DNA from: Heterodera schachtii
Taxonomy: Eukaryota > Nematoda > Chromadorea > Rhabditida > Heteroderidae
Direction of reading: 5' to 3'
Assembly: GCA_023374025.1 (NCBI GenBank)
Contig: SIJG01000023.1
Span: 1,487,382-1,551,381 of the forward strand
DNA length: 64,000 bases
The notes beneath the pieces are model-generated. The model was not told the DNA's origin and did no database searches. It saw nothing but the letters and a program-made list of their open reading frames with translations. Shown here in pieces: positions 21,616 to 32,777 of the stretch. Both the position numbers and the translations under genes were made by a program. Each line of letters opens with the position of its first letter. The stretch's first letter is position 1.

Positions 21616-22605
21616 CAGCACAGAAAAGAGCGAATCGCTGGCCAAAAGCGACGGATGGATTTATTCGGAAGACATTAATTGATCACTAATGTAATGTATT
21701 TTATTATGCCCACCATTTCCATTTGATCCGATTTGTCTGTAATATGTTCCAAATATCTCTCTGATTGTACATATAATTTGGGATTCGTTGTATAAATGTC
21801 GGAATAATTTGAGAAAAACTTGGAATTTTTGTAACATTTTGCTTTAAATCTGCCAGCCTCTGTGTTTTTAATTGAAGCCATTTCGATTTAAAGTAGCAAA
21901 AATTTAATTACACCAAAATTGATTTTTGCAAAAATTACGAAGCATTTACCGTATGCTCCCCTCCCTCCCCCCTCGCTTATACCGTATCCATAAAAAGGCT
22001 CAATTTTACCTTTTAATTTTAAATTGAAACAGTTTTGTCAAAAGTGAGTCTTTACATCGCTTCGAAAGGAATGGAATTTTGGATTTTCCAAAAATTTTTG
22101 GGCGCCAATCGGTTGGTAAAATGAACAATGAACTTTTTAAAATTCAATTCCTTTTTTAAATGTTTCATATTCATCGATTTTGTCATTTATTAAAAGAGGT
22201 TTAATAACAAAAGATAAACAATTAAAAATAACGAAAAATAATGAAAATTGAAACGTAAAAAACAATAAATGTATTAGATAAAATAATTAAAGAAACCAAA
22301 AAAGAGAATTAAATAAATAACCAATTCATAATAAAATGGAAAAAACAAATTAAAATTATGATAAAAAGTTAAAAACAATAAACAGGGCCCAAAATTTTTG
22401 GCAAAATTTGCTGTTATTTGAAACAAAAATTTAGTTTTAAATTTTAAATATTAGAAATAAATAAAACTTAAAAAATAGATATTTTTGCGCATTAGTTAAA
22501 AATCCGAGCCCTGCTTAATAATTAAAAAAAGCGATGAAAAAGACACTTTTTCCATTATTCAGAGAAGCGATTGGCACTGGCTTTCGAGCCTGTCGAGCTT
22601 TTACT
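21616..22605. other. AT-rich intergenic region
   Basis: A minus-strand 68-codon frame at 21675-21881 has no supporting signal. The stretch 22190-22560 resembles 23520-24070 (both contain AAAAACAATAA.CAGGGCCCA and ...CCCTGCTTA) and is therefore one half of a local duplication. Confidence 0.5.
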
Positions 22606-23051
22606 ATGCCATTTTCCTCTGATTTTCCACCATTTTCCCCAAGCTGTTGTTCGTCGTCCATTGACAATTTGCATTTGTCCGCTGGTGCCACCACCGTTGA
22701 CGAGAAGCACTACACTTTGGCACCGTACTATCAGAACAATTTCATCACTTCGGCAGCCGCCGCTTTTCCCTCGCCTCCACCGCCCTCCACCTCACACAAC
22801 TCACAGAAAAGCGTTGCCAAAATTTGGTAATGTTTTTCAAAAATCATAGAATTTTTATTAATCGTTCCGATACGGATCGTTCACAAACTTCTTTGTCAGT
22901 TGCCCCATTAATTAATTGTCTAATTAGGCGACGACCATTGCCTCCGGCGCCTCTTTTGACTCCATCGGCGGACGGAACCTTTTACCACCAGCACAAAACG
23001 CCGGCGGCACACCATTATTACTCAGTGCAGGAGATGAAAATCAATTTGTGA
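22606..23051 (+). CDS. Small proline/serine-rich protein of unknown function, 114 aa
   Basis: Two exons, 22606-22826 and 22928-23051, with a phase-consistent GT-AG intron. The product begins MPFSSDFPPFSPSCCSSS, passes through KHYTLAPYYQNNF, AFPSPPPPSTS and RRPLPPAPLLTPSADG and ends HHYYSVQEMKINL. I chose ATG 22606 because CCATTATTCAG at 22549-22559 looks like a (trans-)splice acceptor just upstream; an earlier in-frame ATG at 22534 lies before it. The tyrosine-rich tail suggests the conserved end of a longer protein, but no family is recognised. It may be a partial gene. Confidence 0.5.
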
Positions 23052-24218
23052 GACCAAGACACACAACAACTGCGAGATTGGCATTTTTGACGAAAATCTG
23101 TGCCAAAATTGTCGAGAAATCGTTAAAACAAATGCAAATTAATTAATTAAACCCCAGTGATTGTTGAGTTTGATGAGAATTGTTGTGTGTTCATAATATC
23201 TATGCCGAGAAGATGACAATTTCCTGATTTTAAGAATCAAAAACCCAAAATTTGTTTAATTCCCTTAATTCCTCCCTCGCCAAGTTCGCTGCACAATAAA
23301 AGAGAAGACAAAAAATCAAAAACTGATTTGATAAGCAGAAAACTGATCACCCAAAAAGTGATCAGAAGCCGAAAAAGGTCGCTGTTGTGCTGCCGCGCGT
23401 TGTGCGGAAGGGAAGCGGTGGGCATTTTATAACTACAGTACCAGTTTGGAAACATGATCATCATTCTGGTCAAAATAAATATCTTTCATTCCCATAGATA
23501 CCGTACCCAATTACTCATTGATTTTGTTTTTTATTAGAAAAGGTTTAAGAATAAAAAATAAAAGTGATAATTGATTAGACAATTAAAATTAATAACTTAA
23601 AAATACGAGAAAAATAATAATAAATAGAAAAAAGCAATTAAATGTTCATAGATTAAAAATTAATAATAAAATAAGAAACAAAAAAAGAGAATACGTTTCT
23701 ATGCAATTAAAATAACAAAATAAGATAATAAAAATGGAAAATAATAAATTAATAATTTTGATGAAAAGTTGAAAAACAATAAGCAGGGCCCAGATTTACT
23801 ATTTTTTGCCCATTAGAAACAATAATTAAACGTTTGACTAATATTTTAGCTTAAATATTTGGCAAAAAGCAGTGGTATTGAAACAAAATTAGTCACACAT
23901 TTTAAATTTATATTATTAAAAAATAAGCGTAAAAATTTTGGTATTTTCCTGTTAACATAATTTTAATATTTTCGCGTATTTATTTTTTCAAAATCTGAAC
24001 CCTGCTTATTAATAAAAGAAAAAAACGATGAAAAAAAAGATTAAAAAAAATCCACATTTTCCACTCTTCAATCACTCTCAGCATCATTTTTCACATAAAA
24101 ACGCAAAGTGTAATAGTTGGAGAAGGGGGGATAGGCTACCGTACCACCGACAATACGAACCCAAGGGAGTGCTAATGAGAGAGAGGGGGGGGGGAGGGGG
24201 GTAATTCGCTGCACTTAC
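23052..24218. other. AT-rich region with local duplication
   Basis: 23520-24070 duplicates 22190-22560. A CAGGGCCCAGATTT...AAATCTGAACCCTG pair (about 23785-24003) looks like an old MITE, but its flanks no longer match. A G-run occurs at about 24186-24201. No gene seen. Confidence 0.45.
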
Positions 24219-25040
24219 CAAATCTTCTTTTGGCCTCCTCCGTTCGAAAATGTTGGTTTTCGATCGACAGCTTTTCAATCATAAGTTGCGTCCGTTTTTT
24301 GTTGTTCTATGGCCAATTTGGTGTCTATTCTCAGCTCTTTCAATTTAGTCGAGAGTTCTTCTGTAAAAAGGAGAGAAATTTTGGTACGCAATCACGACAA
24401 TGAAGAATGTGTCCTTTATTTTGGGACAAAAACATTAATGGTTTGTTTGGAGATATAGAACGAAATCGAAATTATCGTTGCTTCAAAAAAATCATTTTAA
24501 CTATTTTTAGACCAAATATGAAATTCGAAATTGAATTTTCGACTTCTTGTGCGAATTCGTATCAGGGGTTCGGAATAGGTCGAAATTAGTACCCGATTTG
24601 TGATCAGTGACCCCGAAAAGCCCAAGATTCATGTTTTTGTCCCAAAATGAGAAAAGAGATGGGAACTACCCCATTCTTCAAATTGTCGAAATTATTTCCT
24701 TTTTTCGCTTCTTTTAAATTTATAAACAATTTCTCACATTTTCCGCTTCAAGTTTGAGCACTCGCACTTCTGTGGCAAATTGTTCACGTTTCAATTCGCC
24801 CTTCAATTGCCACTGTAAAAATAAAATTTTTCTTTTTTAGTCCTTTTAAATTTATTACAATTTATAAATAATTATTTATTTACATTTTCTTCTTCCATTG
24901 TTTTGGCTCTATGTTCCTGCAAAATAAAATTTTCAATTATTTTTTTGGGTTTTTGTCCGCCACCTTTATTTTTTGCATAACGAATAAATCGTCGGCAGTA
25001 AATTTTGAACGAGTTTCGTCAGATTTAGAGCCGTTCATAC
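24219..25040 (-). pseudogene. Coiled-coil protein gene piece
   Basis: Four minus-strand exons with good splice signals: 24964-25040 (MNGSKSDETRSKFTADDLF), 24884-24916 (EHRAKTMEEEN), 24738-24812 (WQLKGELKREQFATEVRVLK) and 24219-24360 (EELSTKLKELRIDTKLAIEQ). The heptad-like charged pattern indicates a coiled coil. In the last exon a one-base slip at a run of A (about 24290) separates the first reading from a downstream coiled-coil reading (QLMIEKLSIENQHFRTEEAK), so it is probably broken. Cyst-nematode SPRY proteins often have such an N-terminal coiled coil, but no SPRY exon follows here. Confidence 0.5.
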
Positions 25041-25331
25041 CTGCAAGAATTTCCACTTTTAGATTGTAAATTTTGCTAAATAATTGTTGGTCATACAATT
25101 GACAATTAATGGGGAGAGAGAGAGAGGGGGGGGGGGGTAATTACGGATTTGATTATTTTGGGTGCATTGTGAGTGCACTTGTGCTTGGGAGAGGGTGGGG
25201 ATATCTTTAACAGAAAGAGCGTGTTAATGGGTGAGGAGGGAGTGGGGGAATGGGGGACAAAAAGGGGTCAATTGAGGGAGATTAATGGGGGACAAATATG
25301 GGTCAATTGAGGGAGACTAATGGAGGAAAGT

Positions 25332-25670
25332 TTAAACGCTAAAATTTCCCGGTGACAATCTTTGACCAAATGCGGACCCCCACAGTACCAACAAGGTTTT
25401 GGCCATTTCAAGAGCGTCTGTTTTGATTTGGTGGCTTGCGTCCCCGCATGGCCCTTTCAATTCTGATTTCGTGAGCCCGTGACGGGCCACGATACGGTCA
25501 TGACAAACGTTTCTAAATTCAGGTTTAAAAACCATCAAACCATTTGAAAAACAATAATTACAGTTTCGAACCCTCTTTGGGGTTTGCGACGAGCCTGGCG
25601 GCTCAATGTCAGGGAGCACGTCCCAAAAGTCGTCATTGTCGCTTACTTTAGGACCCACACTTTTGACTGG
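25332..25670 (-). CDS. Unassigned coding fragment
   Basis: A minus-strand frame reading NDDFWDVLPDIEPPGSSQTP then KRVRNCNYCF looks protein-like at first and is followed by less convincing sequence; the true exon probably ends near 25556. No family recognised. Flanked by G-rich low-complexity sequence on one side (about 25110-25330). Confidence 0.3.
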   Translation of the reverse strand, partial: PVKSVGPKVSDNDDFWDVLPDIEPPGSSQTPKRVRNCNYCFSNGLMVFKPEFRNVCHDRIVARHGLTKSELKGPCGDASHQIKTDALEMAKTLLVLWGSAFGQRLSPGNFSV

Positions 25671-25888
25671 AGTATTGGTTGAAGAAATTTTTCATGTCTG
25701 CTAAATTATGAATTAATTTTAAGTTTGCTGACACAATCAAAGGTATTTTTAATGTTGAAATACATCAAATTAGCTATTTATTTAAACCAAACATTACGTA
25801 CCCACGTGTGAAAAAAAATAAAGGCATATGGGAGAAAATTGAAAACAAATAATGTGATTGTTACCCATATTTATTCATATAGATTCTT

Positions 25889-26206
25889 TTAATCTTTGTT
25901 CAAACCCTCATTTTCCGGTTCTTTCTTTACAACCTGACTTGCTTCTTTAATCTTATTCGAACCATCCTGGGTGTTGGCAAACGTCAGATTCATAGTATTC
26001 TCGAGCGCTGCAATTTTTTCCTGGCAAAAAAATATATTTAATTTACACGTTTCATATTTAAGTCAATTTATTACGTTCACGGCCTCGATTTTAGTTTTGA
26101 AGTCCACTTCAATCGTACCCACTTTAGTCTAAAAAACAATTAAAATATAAATTAAAAAAACAAAAACCTTAATCGCGGAAACTTCAACTTGCAACTTTGC
26201 GAGAAC
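25889..26206 (-). pseudogene. 3' exons of a coiled-coil gene (copy of 29835-30085 in inverse orientation)
   Basis: Minus-strand exons read LAKLQVEVSAIK, TKVGTIEVDFKTKIEAVN, and EKIAALENTMNLTFANTQDG, the last continuing to NKIKEASQVVKKEPENEGLN and a stop at 25889-25891. Introns and exons match 29835-30085 nearly base for base. Homology stops abruptly at about 26206, where a different exon begins, so the 5' part is missing. Confidence 0.55.
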
Positions 26207-26222
26207 TGCACAATCTACTGCT

Positions 26223-26406
26223 GTTCATGATGAGCAGCACCAATGTCCAACGAATCGAAGAATACAAACACCAATTCTTGGACGAATTGGCTTTTGACTG
26301 GATTGGCATAAGTCTCCTCGACAATGGCACTTTGTCCAATTTTTCCGGCCAACTGTTCGTCGCACACGAAAATCGTGACCAAAATTGCTTTTATGTCAAA
26401 ATCCGC
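26223..26406 (-). CDS. Isolated exon of unknown protein
   Basis: After an acceptor (ACATAAAAG) the minus strand reads VTIFVCDEQLAGKIGQSAIV and continues VEETYANPVKSQFVQELVFV, ending FFDSLDIGAAHHEQQ and a stop. The composition is protein-like, but the plus strand is open too. No family recognised. Confidence 0.3.
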
Positions 26407-26762
26407 TGGATTTTTTGATCAAATTGAGATTTGTTTTCCTCGTGTTGAGTTCAATTTCGAAAAAATAGCTGAAAAGTTGCTCAAAAATTTTTTCTTGGAA
26501 TTTTCTTACTAAGAAATTGCCTACGAATTTTATGAAAAATTTCTAGGTTTGGAAACAAAAAAAAATTTTTTTTTATTTCTGCGGAGATATTTTGTCTCGG
26601 CGATATTTTATCCGTCTCCGAAATATTATGCTTTTCCCCCACCAATTCCCCAATTTTTTCAAAAAATATTTTTTATTTTCAAAAGAATGTGGTTTTCCGG
26701 GTCACTGATCAGTGATCACGAATCCCCGGCATCCATTTCGACCAATTCCGGATCACAGACCT

Positions 26763-27156
26763 CAAGGGCGTAGGCAGGGGGGGGGACTGAGGGGGCTAAA
26801 GCCCCCCCCCCCCCCCCCGAAACCCAAAAAAGTAAAAAATTTTCAGTAAATTTTCTTGAAATTTTAAGCAATTTTCTTAACAAAATTGCATTAAAATACT
26901 CAAAAATTTTCCCGGCGGCGCCTATCGGCACCGCCGGACCCCCATTTTAAAAAATGGAGGCCAAAATGGCAAAAAAATAGTAATTTTTTGGTGAAAAACG
27001 GCGAAAAATTTTGTAAAATACACCCCCTAATTCGGGATTTCAAAAAAGTAAAAATACACCCCCTAAAAATCGACTGAAAAAGAAAAATACACCCCTAAAA
27101 ATCGAATTTTTGACTTAAGCCCGCCCCCCGAAGCCTAGGGTCTGGCTACGCCCTTG
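26763..27156. mobile_element. hAT-like MITE with CAAGGGCGTAG ends
   Basis: Inverted ends CAAGGGCGTAGGCAG and CAAGGGCGTAGCCAG, perfect 8-bp duplication ACAGACCT (26755-26762, 27157-27164). Subterminal G/C runs, one full hairpin core (26910-26942) and three copies of an ACACCCCCTAA-type motif are inside. Fragments of the family occur at 8090. Confidence 0.92.
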
Positions 27157-27249
27157 ACAGACCTGGAGTCGAACAAAAATGCTAAAATTCAAATTTTTGT
27201 TTTTACCAGTTTCTGTGTTCACGAATTGTTTATCATTGCGTCACTTTCT

Positions 27250-28034
27250 TCTTTTGTTTTTAAGTTCAGTCGCCTGTTTCCTTGCCCTCCCTTCTCTTAT
27301 GCTGGTGTTTATCTGCTCTGATCTCATCCAATTTGCTGCTCAATTGGACGGACTTTTGGATTTGCGTCAATTTTCGCGCGGATATTTGTGCATTTGCCAA
27401 ATTTGAAGGGTTTTCAATAGTCGTGAAAATCAATTCTGACGTTTATTTTGGCCAATTCCGAACCCCGGCCTTTGATTCAAATGGTCAAAATAAATTTGAG
27501 TTTTAGTGAAAATGAATTTTTTGATTAGGTAATTTGTTTGGAACGCGGCTTCAACTTTTTATAGGGTTCTAGAGGTCGCTGACCACGAATCTAAAACCCA
27601 TTTCGACCAATTTCGAACCCCGGACCCGAACTCGAACAAAAATCGGGAATTAATTTTTTACCAAAATTCACTTTTATGTAGAATATGAACAGAATTCAGG
27701 TCCGGGATTCGAAATGGATCAAATTCGTGATCAGCGACCTCGAAAACCCCATAAAAAGATGTTTTACACGATTTTTTGAAAAAAAACATTTTTTTTTTCC
27801 AGTCTGAACACAGATATGTAGGTTATTACAAGTACCTCATTTTTTAAGGTGCTCAGCATCGTCATGGTGTGTTCGTCCGTTGTCGAGATGCTCTTCAAGA
27901 ACAAGCATTCGTGGCCCGTGAGTGCTTCTACATCTGCCGAATGTACAAACAGCTGCAGCAACAGCAGAAGATGAACAAAGACGGATGTGCCATCGTGTGG
28001 ATTGAAGCAGAGACTGATGGGATCAATGCTGGTG

Positions 28035-28036
<2 letters not shown>
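27250..28036 (-). other. Possible exons of an unassigned gene
   Basis: The minus strand reads NAQISARKLTQIQKSVQLSS KLDEIRADKHQHKRR at about 27285-27405, and a second open stretch covers about 27840-28030 (HSADVEALTGHECLFLKSIS). In the second stretch the plus strand is open as well (VFVRCRDALQEQAFVARECF). Splice signals are not clear, so strand and structure are unresolved. Confidence 0.25.

Positions 28037-28100
<64 letters not shown>
28037..28100. repeat. (TA)n microsatellite
   Basis: An uninterrupted run of about 31 TA units. The open frames of alternating I and Y through it are meaningless. Confidence 0.97.
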
Positions 28101-28103
<3 letters not shown>

Positions 28104-28154
28104 TCAGGATAATCAGTTCCTTCCATAAAATGATGTGAATGCTTTTCATTTTAG

Positions 28155-28554
28155 GCCATTGTCGCCACCAGCGGGTAAAGAAGAAGAAGTGGATCAAAGC
28201 AATGAAATGGTGTGCTCGACGATTCACGGGCCCAGTGATCAGCGAAATGAAGAAGCGGATCAAAGCAATGAGAAAGTGTGCTCGACGCATCACGGGCCCT
28301 GTGATCATCAGCGGAATGCAGCGGATAATGAAGAAGCGGATCAAAGCAATGAGAAAGTGTGCTTGACGACCCCCGGGCCCAGTGATCAGCGAAATGAAGA
28401 AGCGGATCAAAGCAATGAGAAAGTGTGCTCAACGATTCACGGGTCCAGTGATCATCAGCGGAATGCAGCGGATTATGAAGAAGCGGATCAAAGCAATGAG
28501 AAAGTGTGCTCGACGACCCCCGGGCCCAGTGATCAGCAGCGGAATGATGAGTGA
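28155..28554 (+). pseudogene. F-box-family terminal exon expanded into a tandem repeat
   Basis: It begins after a TTTTAG acceptor with GPLSPPAGKEEE, the normal start of the family's last exon (compare GPLSPPESG at 39469). The normally single GPSDQ motif has become about five tandem units of the type GPSDQRNEEADQSNEKVCST, two of them with an inserted HQRNAADNE piece, ending GPSDQQRNDE and stop. The frame is open throughout, which suggests in-frame expansion. The upstream exons of such a gene are not found next to it, so it may be an orphan exon. Confidence 0.6.
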
Positions 28555-28875
28555 TCATTTGAGAAAATGGCGTCCGCTGACTGCGCGGAAGTGAATTTTA
28601 ATTATTGTATTTGAGAAATGGTCGATCTCACCTCATTTTAAACGGATTTGATGCTCTAATTATCTCTGATCAGAAATGTTCTATCACTTTTATTTGTTTA
28701 TTCTTTTCGAATATAAATATGATTGTTTACACGGTTTTAGGTAATCGTTTCAAATGACAAATTAAATTGAATTACTTCAAATTTTCAGTTGACTAAGCGA
28801 GCCATCGGAGGGGTTTGAAAATTCTTAGCTAATTTAAAAGTTAGCGTCAACAAACAGAGTTAGCATGAATTCACA

Positions 28876-29109
28876 TTTCCAATTAAGGATTCAGAAAAAC
28901 AAATCATTGCCACAAATCAAATCAAAATGGACATTGTTCAAATTATTGTCCTCCTCCGAATTTTCGTCTTTGTTCTTCCGCTGAACCGCTGCCGTTGTCT
29001 CCCAAATTGGGCATCGCTTCAATATCCAATAATCAGCATCTTCTTGCTTCATCAGTGTCAGCTTCTCATTGGTCCGTTCGTTCACCAATTCAAATGGCAC
29101 AATGTTTCC
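28876..29109 (-). pseudogene. F-box-family C-terminal exon fragment
   Basis: The minus strand reads PFELVNERTNEKLTLMKQED, YWILKRCPIWETTAAVQ and NNLNNVHFDLICGNDLFF, the hallmark second-last exon of the family. No adjoining family exons in the right order and strand. Confidence 0.6.
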
Positions 29110-29574
29110 CCAATTTTTTCAATTTGTTTTGTGTGTCACAAAGGGCAAAAAACTATGTTAACTTAAAGCATAGACAATTAGGAAAAATGAGAGAGCAAAA
29201 AATTTGCTTATTATAGCGAAGGTACTTAAAAACAGCAATTTCTCATTAAAAACTTTGAAATTACCGAAAAATTATAAAATCTTTTTGTGAGAAAGAGGAG
29301 AAAAAAGGGCAGTTTTATATTAAAACCTTAGCGTATGTTTGAGTACCGCGGTGGTGAAAATGAATATACCAATTACCTATTCGGCGAGATTTAAGTTCCG
29401 ATAAAAAATAAGAACGGGTACATAGTAGAGACCGAGATTTCCAAATCTGCCGGACCGGACTGGTACTTTGTGAATGCTTTAATTTATTTTTCTTTAATTT
29501 TTTAGATTGTTTGAAATGGTTAATGATTCTCATTCATCAAATGCGCTTTCAGAAAATTTGGGGGTTGCGCGCTT

Positions 29575-30085
29575 TTGAGCATCACCGTGGACACTAGAGG
29601 CATCGAGGAAAAGCTAAGCAACCTGCAATTGGCTATTGAGGGTTCGACTGGGCATTTGGGCGTGCAAGTCAGTGATCTTCACGAGAAAGTTCACAACATG
29701 CAAGTGCTTTCTTCAACTGTTGTAAAGTTTTATATATTATTTATGATAGTTACATGACTTATTTTAGACTGAGGACATGCGTCAGGACATTTTGCTTTAC
29801 AGACGAAAGTGGGTACGGTTGAGCACGATTTGAAGCGAGTTCTCGCAAAGTTGCAAGTTGAAGTTTCCGCGATTAAGGTTTTTGTTTTTTTAATTTATAT
29901 TTTAATTGTTTTTTAGACTAAAGTGGGTACGATTGAAGTGGACTTCAAAACTAAAATCGAGGCCGTGAACGTAATAAATTGACTTAAATATGAAACATGT
30001 AAATTAAATATATTTTTTTGCCAGGAAAAAATTGCAGCGCTCGAGAATACTATGAATCTGACGTTTGCCAACACCCAGGATGGTT
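29575..30085 (+). pseudogene. Coiled-coil gene exons, plus orientation
   Basis: Exons read ITVDTRGIEEKLSNLQLAIE (from about 29575), TKVGTVEHDLKRVLAKLQVE (about 29803-29877), TKVGTIEVDFKTKIEAVN (about 29918-29970) and EKIAALENTMNLTFANTQDG (about 30025-30085). The last two exons and their introns match the minus-strand 25889-26206 copy, but the final KIKEASQ part is missing: sequence switches at about 30085 into the oppositely oriented coiled-coil piece. A truncated copy. Confidence 0.5.
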
Positions 30086-30089
30086 CGAA

Positions 30090-30895
30090 TAATTTTTGTT
30101 CACCACCGCATATTTCCCATCCAATTTCTGTTCAGCGGTGTTTTTGTTCTGTTGACCAAAACTTTCCTTCTGCTGCTTTTCCTCTGCTAAAAGTTTATCC
30201 AATTGAACAAGAGAAAATGAAAATTGGCACTAATCAGCTAATTAATATGTTCATTTAAAATTTGGTAACTGATCAAAAATTGTAAATTTTATGGTAAATT
30301 AATTCATTATTTTTTATCATTAAAAATATGTAAAAAATTTATTAATTTATTTTCTCACAAAATAAGAAAGGTTCAGTTCGTTAATTAATTAAATTAATTT
30401 TTTACTTTTTTTGCCCTCCTCTTTGTTCTGCTGCTTCAGCTGGTTTTCCAATTGTTTGATTCGCTCCACCAATGAATTGAACACATCGACAGAAACTGAA
30501 ATCATTTTGAAATATATACTAATAGTATCCGATTACGATATAAAATTATTATAATTTTTTTTATAGTTTCCTACCGTATTTTTTATCCAATTGCTGTTGC
30601 TTTTCCTGCTCAATCTTGTCAACTTTCGCCTTCATTTCACTGTGTTCCGACATCAGCAGCTTTTGCTTCTCCAACTCTGCTTTAAGCGCCTTCTGTAATT
30701 TTTTTCTAATATTTAAATTTTGTTTTCTGCCCCTTCTTTCTCAGAAATTTCATTTTTTTAAATTTTTTTAAAATAATTAATTTTTCTTTTTCATTTTTCT
30801 CACATTCTCTGCATTGAGTTTCCCGTTTTTGCACAGCAATTTCGTCTCCCTCAATTCGGAGTTGGCAAGTTTTTGTCGGCATTCCTTAAAGTAAA
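30090..30895 (-). CDS. Coiled-coil protein gene piece
   Basis: Minus-strand exons: ECRQKLANSELRETKLLCKN (about 30812-30895), KALKAELEKQKLLMSEHSEM and KVDKIEQEKQQQLDKKY (about 30575-30692), SVDVFNSLVERIKQLENQLK (about 30405-30498), and LDKLLAEEKQQKESFGQQNK (about 30095-30206). All have AG/GT borders. The dense leucine/glutamine/lysine heptads mark a long coiled coil, of the kind seen ahead of SPRY domains in cyst-nematode proteins; no SPRY exon is attached. Ends are undetermined. Confidence 0.5.
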
Positions 30896-31025
30896 TATAT
30901 TTTTAGTCTATTAAATAATTGCAAATTTCCATTCTCTAATTAATTAAATGTTTTTTGACAAAATGTCTCCTAATGCTCGGAATAATTTGGCCTTTTGTCC
31001 TGGACTGAATCGACCGGTGTGCATA

Positions 31026-31142
31026 CATTTCGCCAACTTGACATTTCGCCAACTGACATCTCGCCAACTGACATTTCGCCAACTAAGCCAAAAACATTCA
31101 TTTCGCCAACTCAGCCAAAAACATTCATTTCGCCAACTGATC
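31026..31142. repeat. Tandem array CATTTCGCCAACTGA
   Basis: Six CGCCAACT units, three spaced 15-16 bp and three separated by AAGCCAAAAACATT. It looks like a single subterminal array left from a mobile element. Confidence 0.75.
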
Positions 31143-31274
31143 AAAAAAGAATTATTAAGGAATAGTAAATAAGAGGAAATGAATCTGTTCTGATATCAAA
31201 TACATCATCCTTTCTATTTTTTTATGCCAAATTTTTAGAATTTGTTTTTTTTTCTATTCCGATTATATTAAGAA

Positions 31275-31965
31275 ATGTCAACTGTTCGCGAAATTCTTGA
31301 GAGTTTGCAAAAGCCAATTAAAGGACCCGAAATCCATCAAATGAAGACTGCGTACTGAATGTTGAGAGGACGGCCGCAGAACAACAAATGGAAGGTGTTC
31401 GACCAGCAATGATTTGAACGTCGGTGAGAGCGATGATGAAGAAAATTGTGAGCATGTTCATTTCCAACGTGGCAAAACAATCCGAGGGGCGCTTTTGTCT
31501 TTGGCTCCAAGGCGTTAATGATTTTTTTTTGGTTTTAATTTTATTTTTTAGGCTTTCACGAGCGATGAGTCCGTCCTCATTTATGACAGCCGCGAAGTGA
31601 GGGCAGGACAGTCCGATGTCGTACCGATTTTTAGCCACAGCAAGGCGTGTCTTATTTATTTTCTTTTTTAAATCATTTTAATTTCAGCTGTTATCAATGC
31701 TCAAACAAAATCGTTGGTGGAGTCTCGACGGCACTTTCCGCAGTGCACCAAAGCCTTGAACGCAAATGTTCGTCATCGGCTGTTACGTGAACAATCGGAT
31801 GGTCGTCGTAGCACAAGACTTACTGCCTGGTAAAACGTCAAACTATTACGCGGAGGTCCTTCAACAACTGAAGCGTGACCAAAAATTGTGCTGCCAATTG
31901 GTCGCTCAAATCTCCGTTCCAACTGAACACTTCATATTTGTCCACTTCTTCTGTTGCTGCTCCTA
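31275..31965 (+). pseudogene. Degenerate MULE-type transposase
   Basis: Exon 31552-31645 (AFTSDESVLIYDSREVRAG ... VVPIFSHSK) ends AAG|GCGTGT, a GC-type donor, and joins after TTTCAG to LLSMLKQNRWWSLDGTFRSA. W-S-L-D-G-T-F with its following Ala-Pro is the start of the MULE transposase catalytic domain and includes the first acidic residue. The same frame meets a TGA at 31757-31759 and then continues MFVIGCYVNNRMVVVAQDLL PGKTSNYYAEVLQQLK, typical of the family. It is then lost, so the later catalytic residues are absent. A short open start (MSTVREILESLQ) at 31275 may be a remnant. Confidence 0.65.
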
Positions 31966-32194
31966 ATGGTGACAAAATTTTTATTTTTTTTTAAATTTAA
32001 AAAAGGTAAATAGTTTTCCATTTCCCATTTTTCGTAATTCTTTTTTTAATTATTTCTCTTACCCTGCTCAGCTGTTGGATGTAAAAAGCAGTTTGGCGAA
32101 CCGATAAAATTTGAAGACATTTTCTCGAATTAATAAGGTATTAATTGGACTGGCTACAAAATAAAATTTTAAAAAATTGACCAATTTTGGGAAC

Positions 32195-32540
32195 CGTCCA
32201 CTTCGGCGCCGGCCTTTTCGGCGCCGTTTCTAACAACTTTTCTCATTATCAACTAAATTAAATATTTTTGGTATCATTCGATAGCTCTTGAGATTCTCTA
32301 TTAGCATGCAAAATTTTAAAAATTTAGTGAGTTTATAAAAAAGTTATGGCCAAAAAACCTCAAAAATTGACTTTTTCTTGGCTTTTTGGGCGCCGCGTGC
32401 CACAACTTTTTTTATTTTTGAATGATTCTTTTCAATTTTGGCATGTAATGTAGAGAACACATAGAGCTTTAAAATGATGCCAGATTGGCTAAAGTTAACT
32501 GACAAATAAAAAAGTTATGGCATTTCAAAATATGGGAGAG
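32195..32540. repeat. Foldback element remnant with CTTCGGCGCCG repeats
   Basis: CTTCGGCGCCGGCCTTTTCGGCGCCG at the left, a GGGCGCCGCG motif inside, and the internal module with TTGGTATCATTCGATAGCTC. No target duplication found. The preceding stretch 31966-32194 shows nothing. Confidence 0.45.
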
Positions 32541-32777
32541 GGAACTTAATCCAAACATTGAAAAAAGTAATATGATTTGAGCTTAAAGTATTAATTAGAG
32601 AGAAAGATGAGATGTACAATTTAAATGTTTCATAATTATTTTTGGTAATTAATTAATTGTTCAGCATTTGTGGGTGATCATTGCTGAAAAAATAGTGATC
32701 AAAAATTTTGTGTTCTAATTTGGGGTTTTCCCCGACTTTTTTGTTACATTGACTGAATTGACTTCGTGTATCATTAC

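Noticed and set aside
27764..28126. Long frames through the TA microsatellite
   Set aside because: The alternating I/Y part is a repeat artefact; only the part outside 28037-28100 could be coding and even that is open on both strands.
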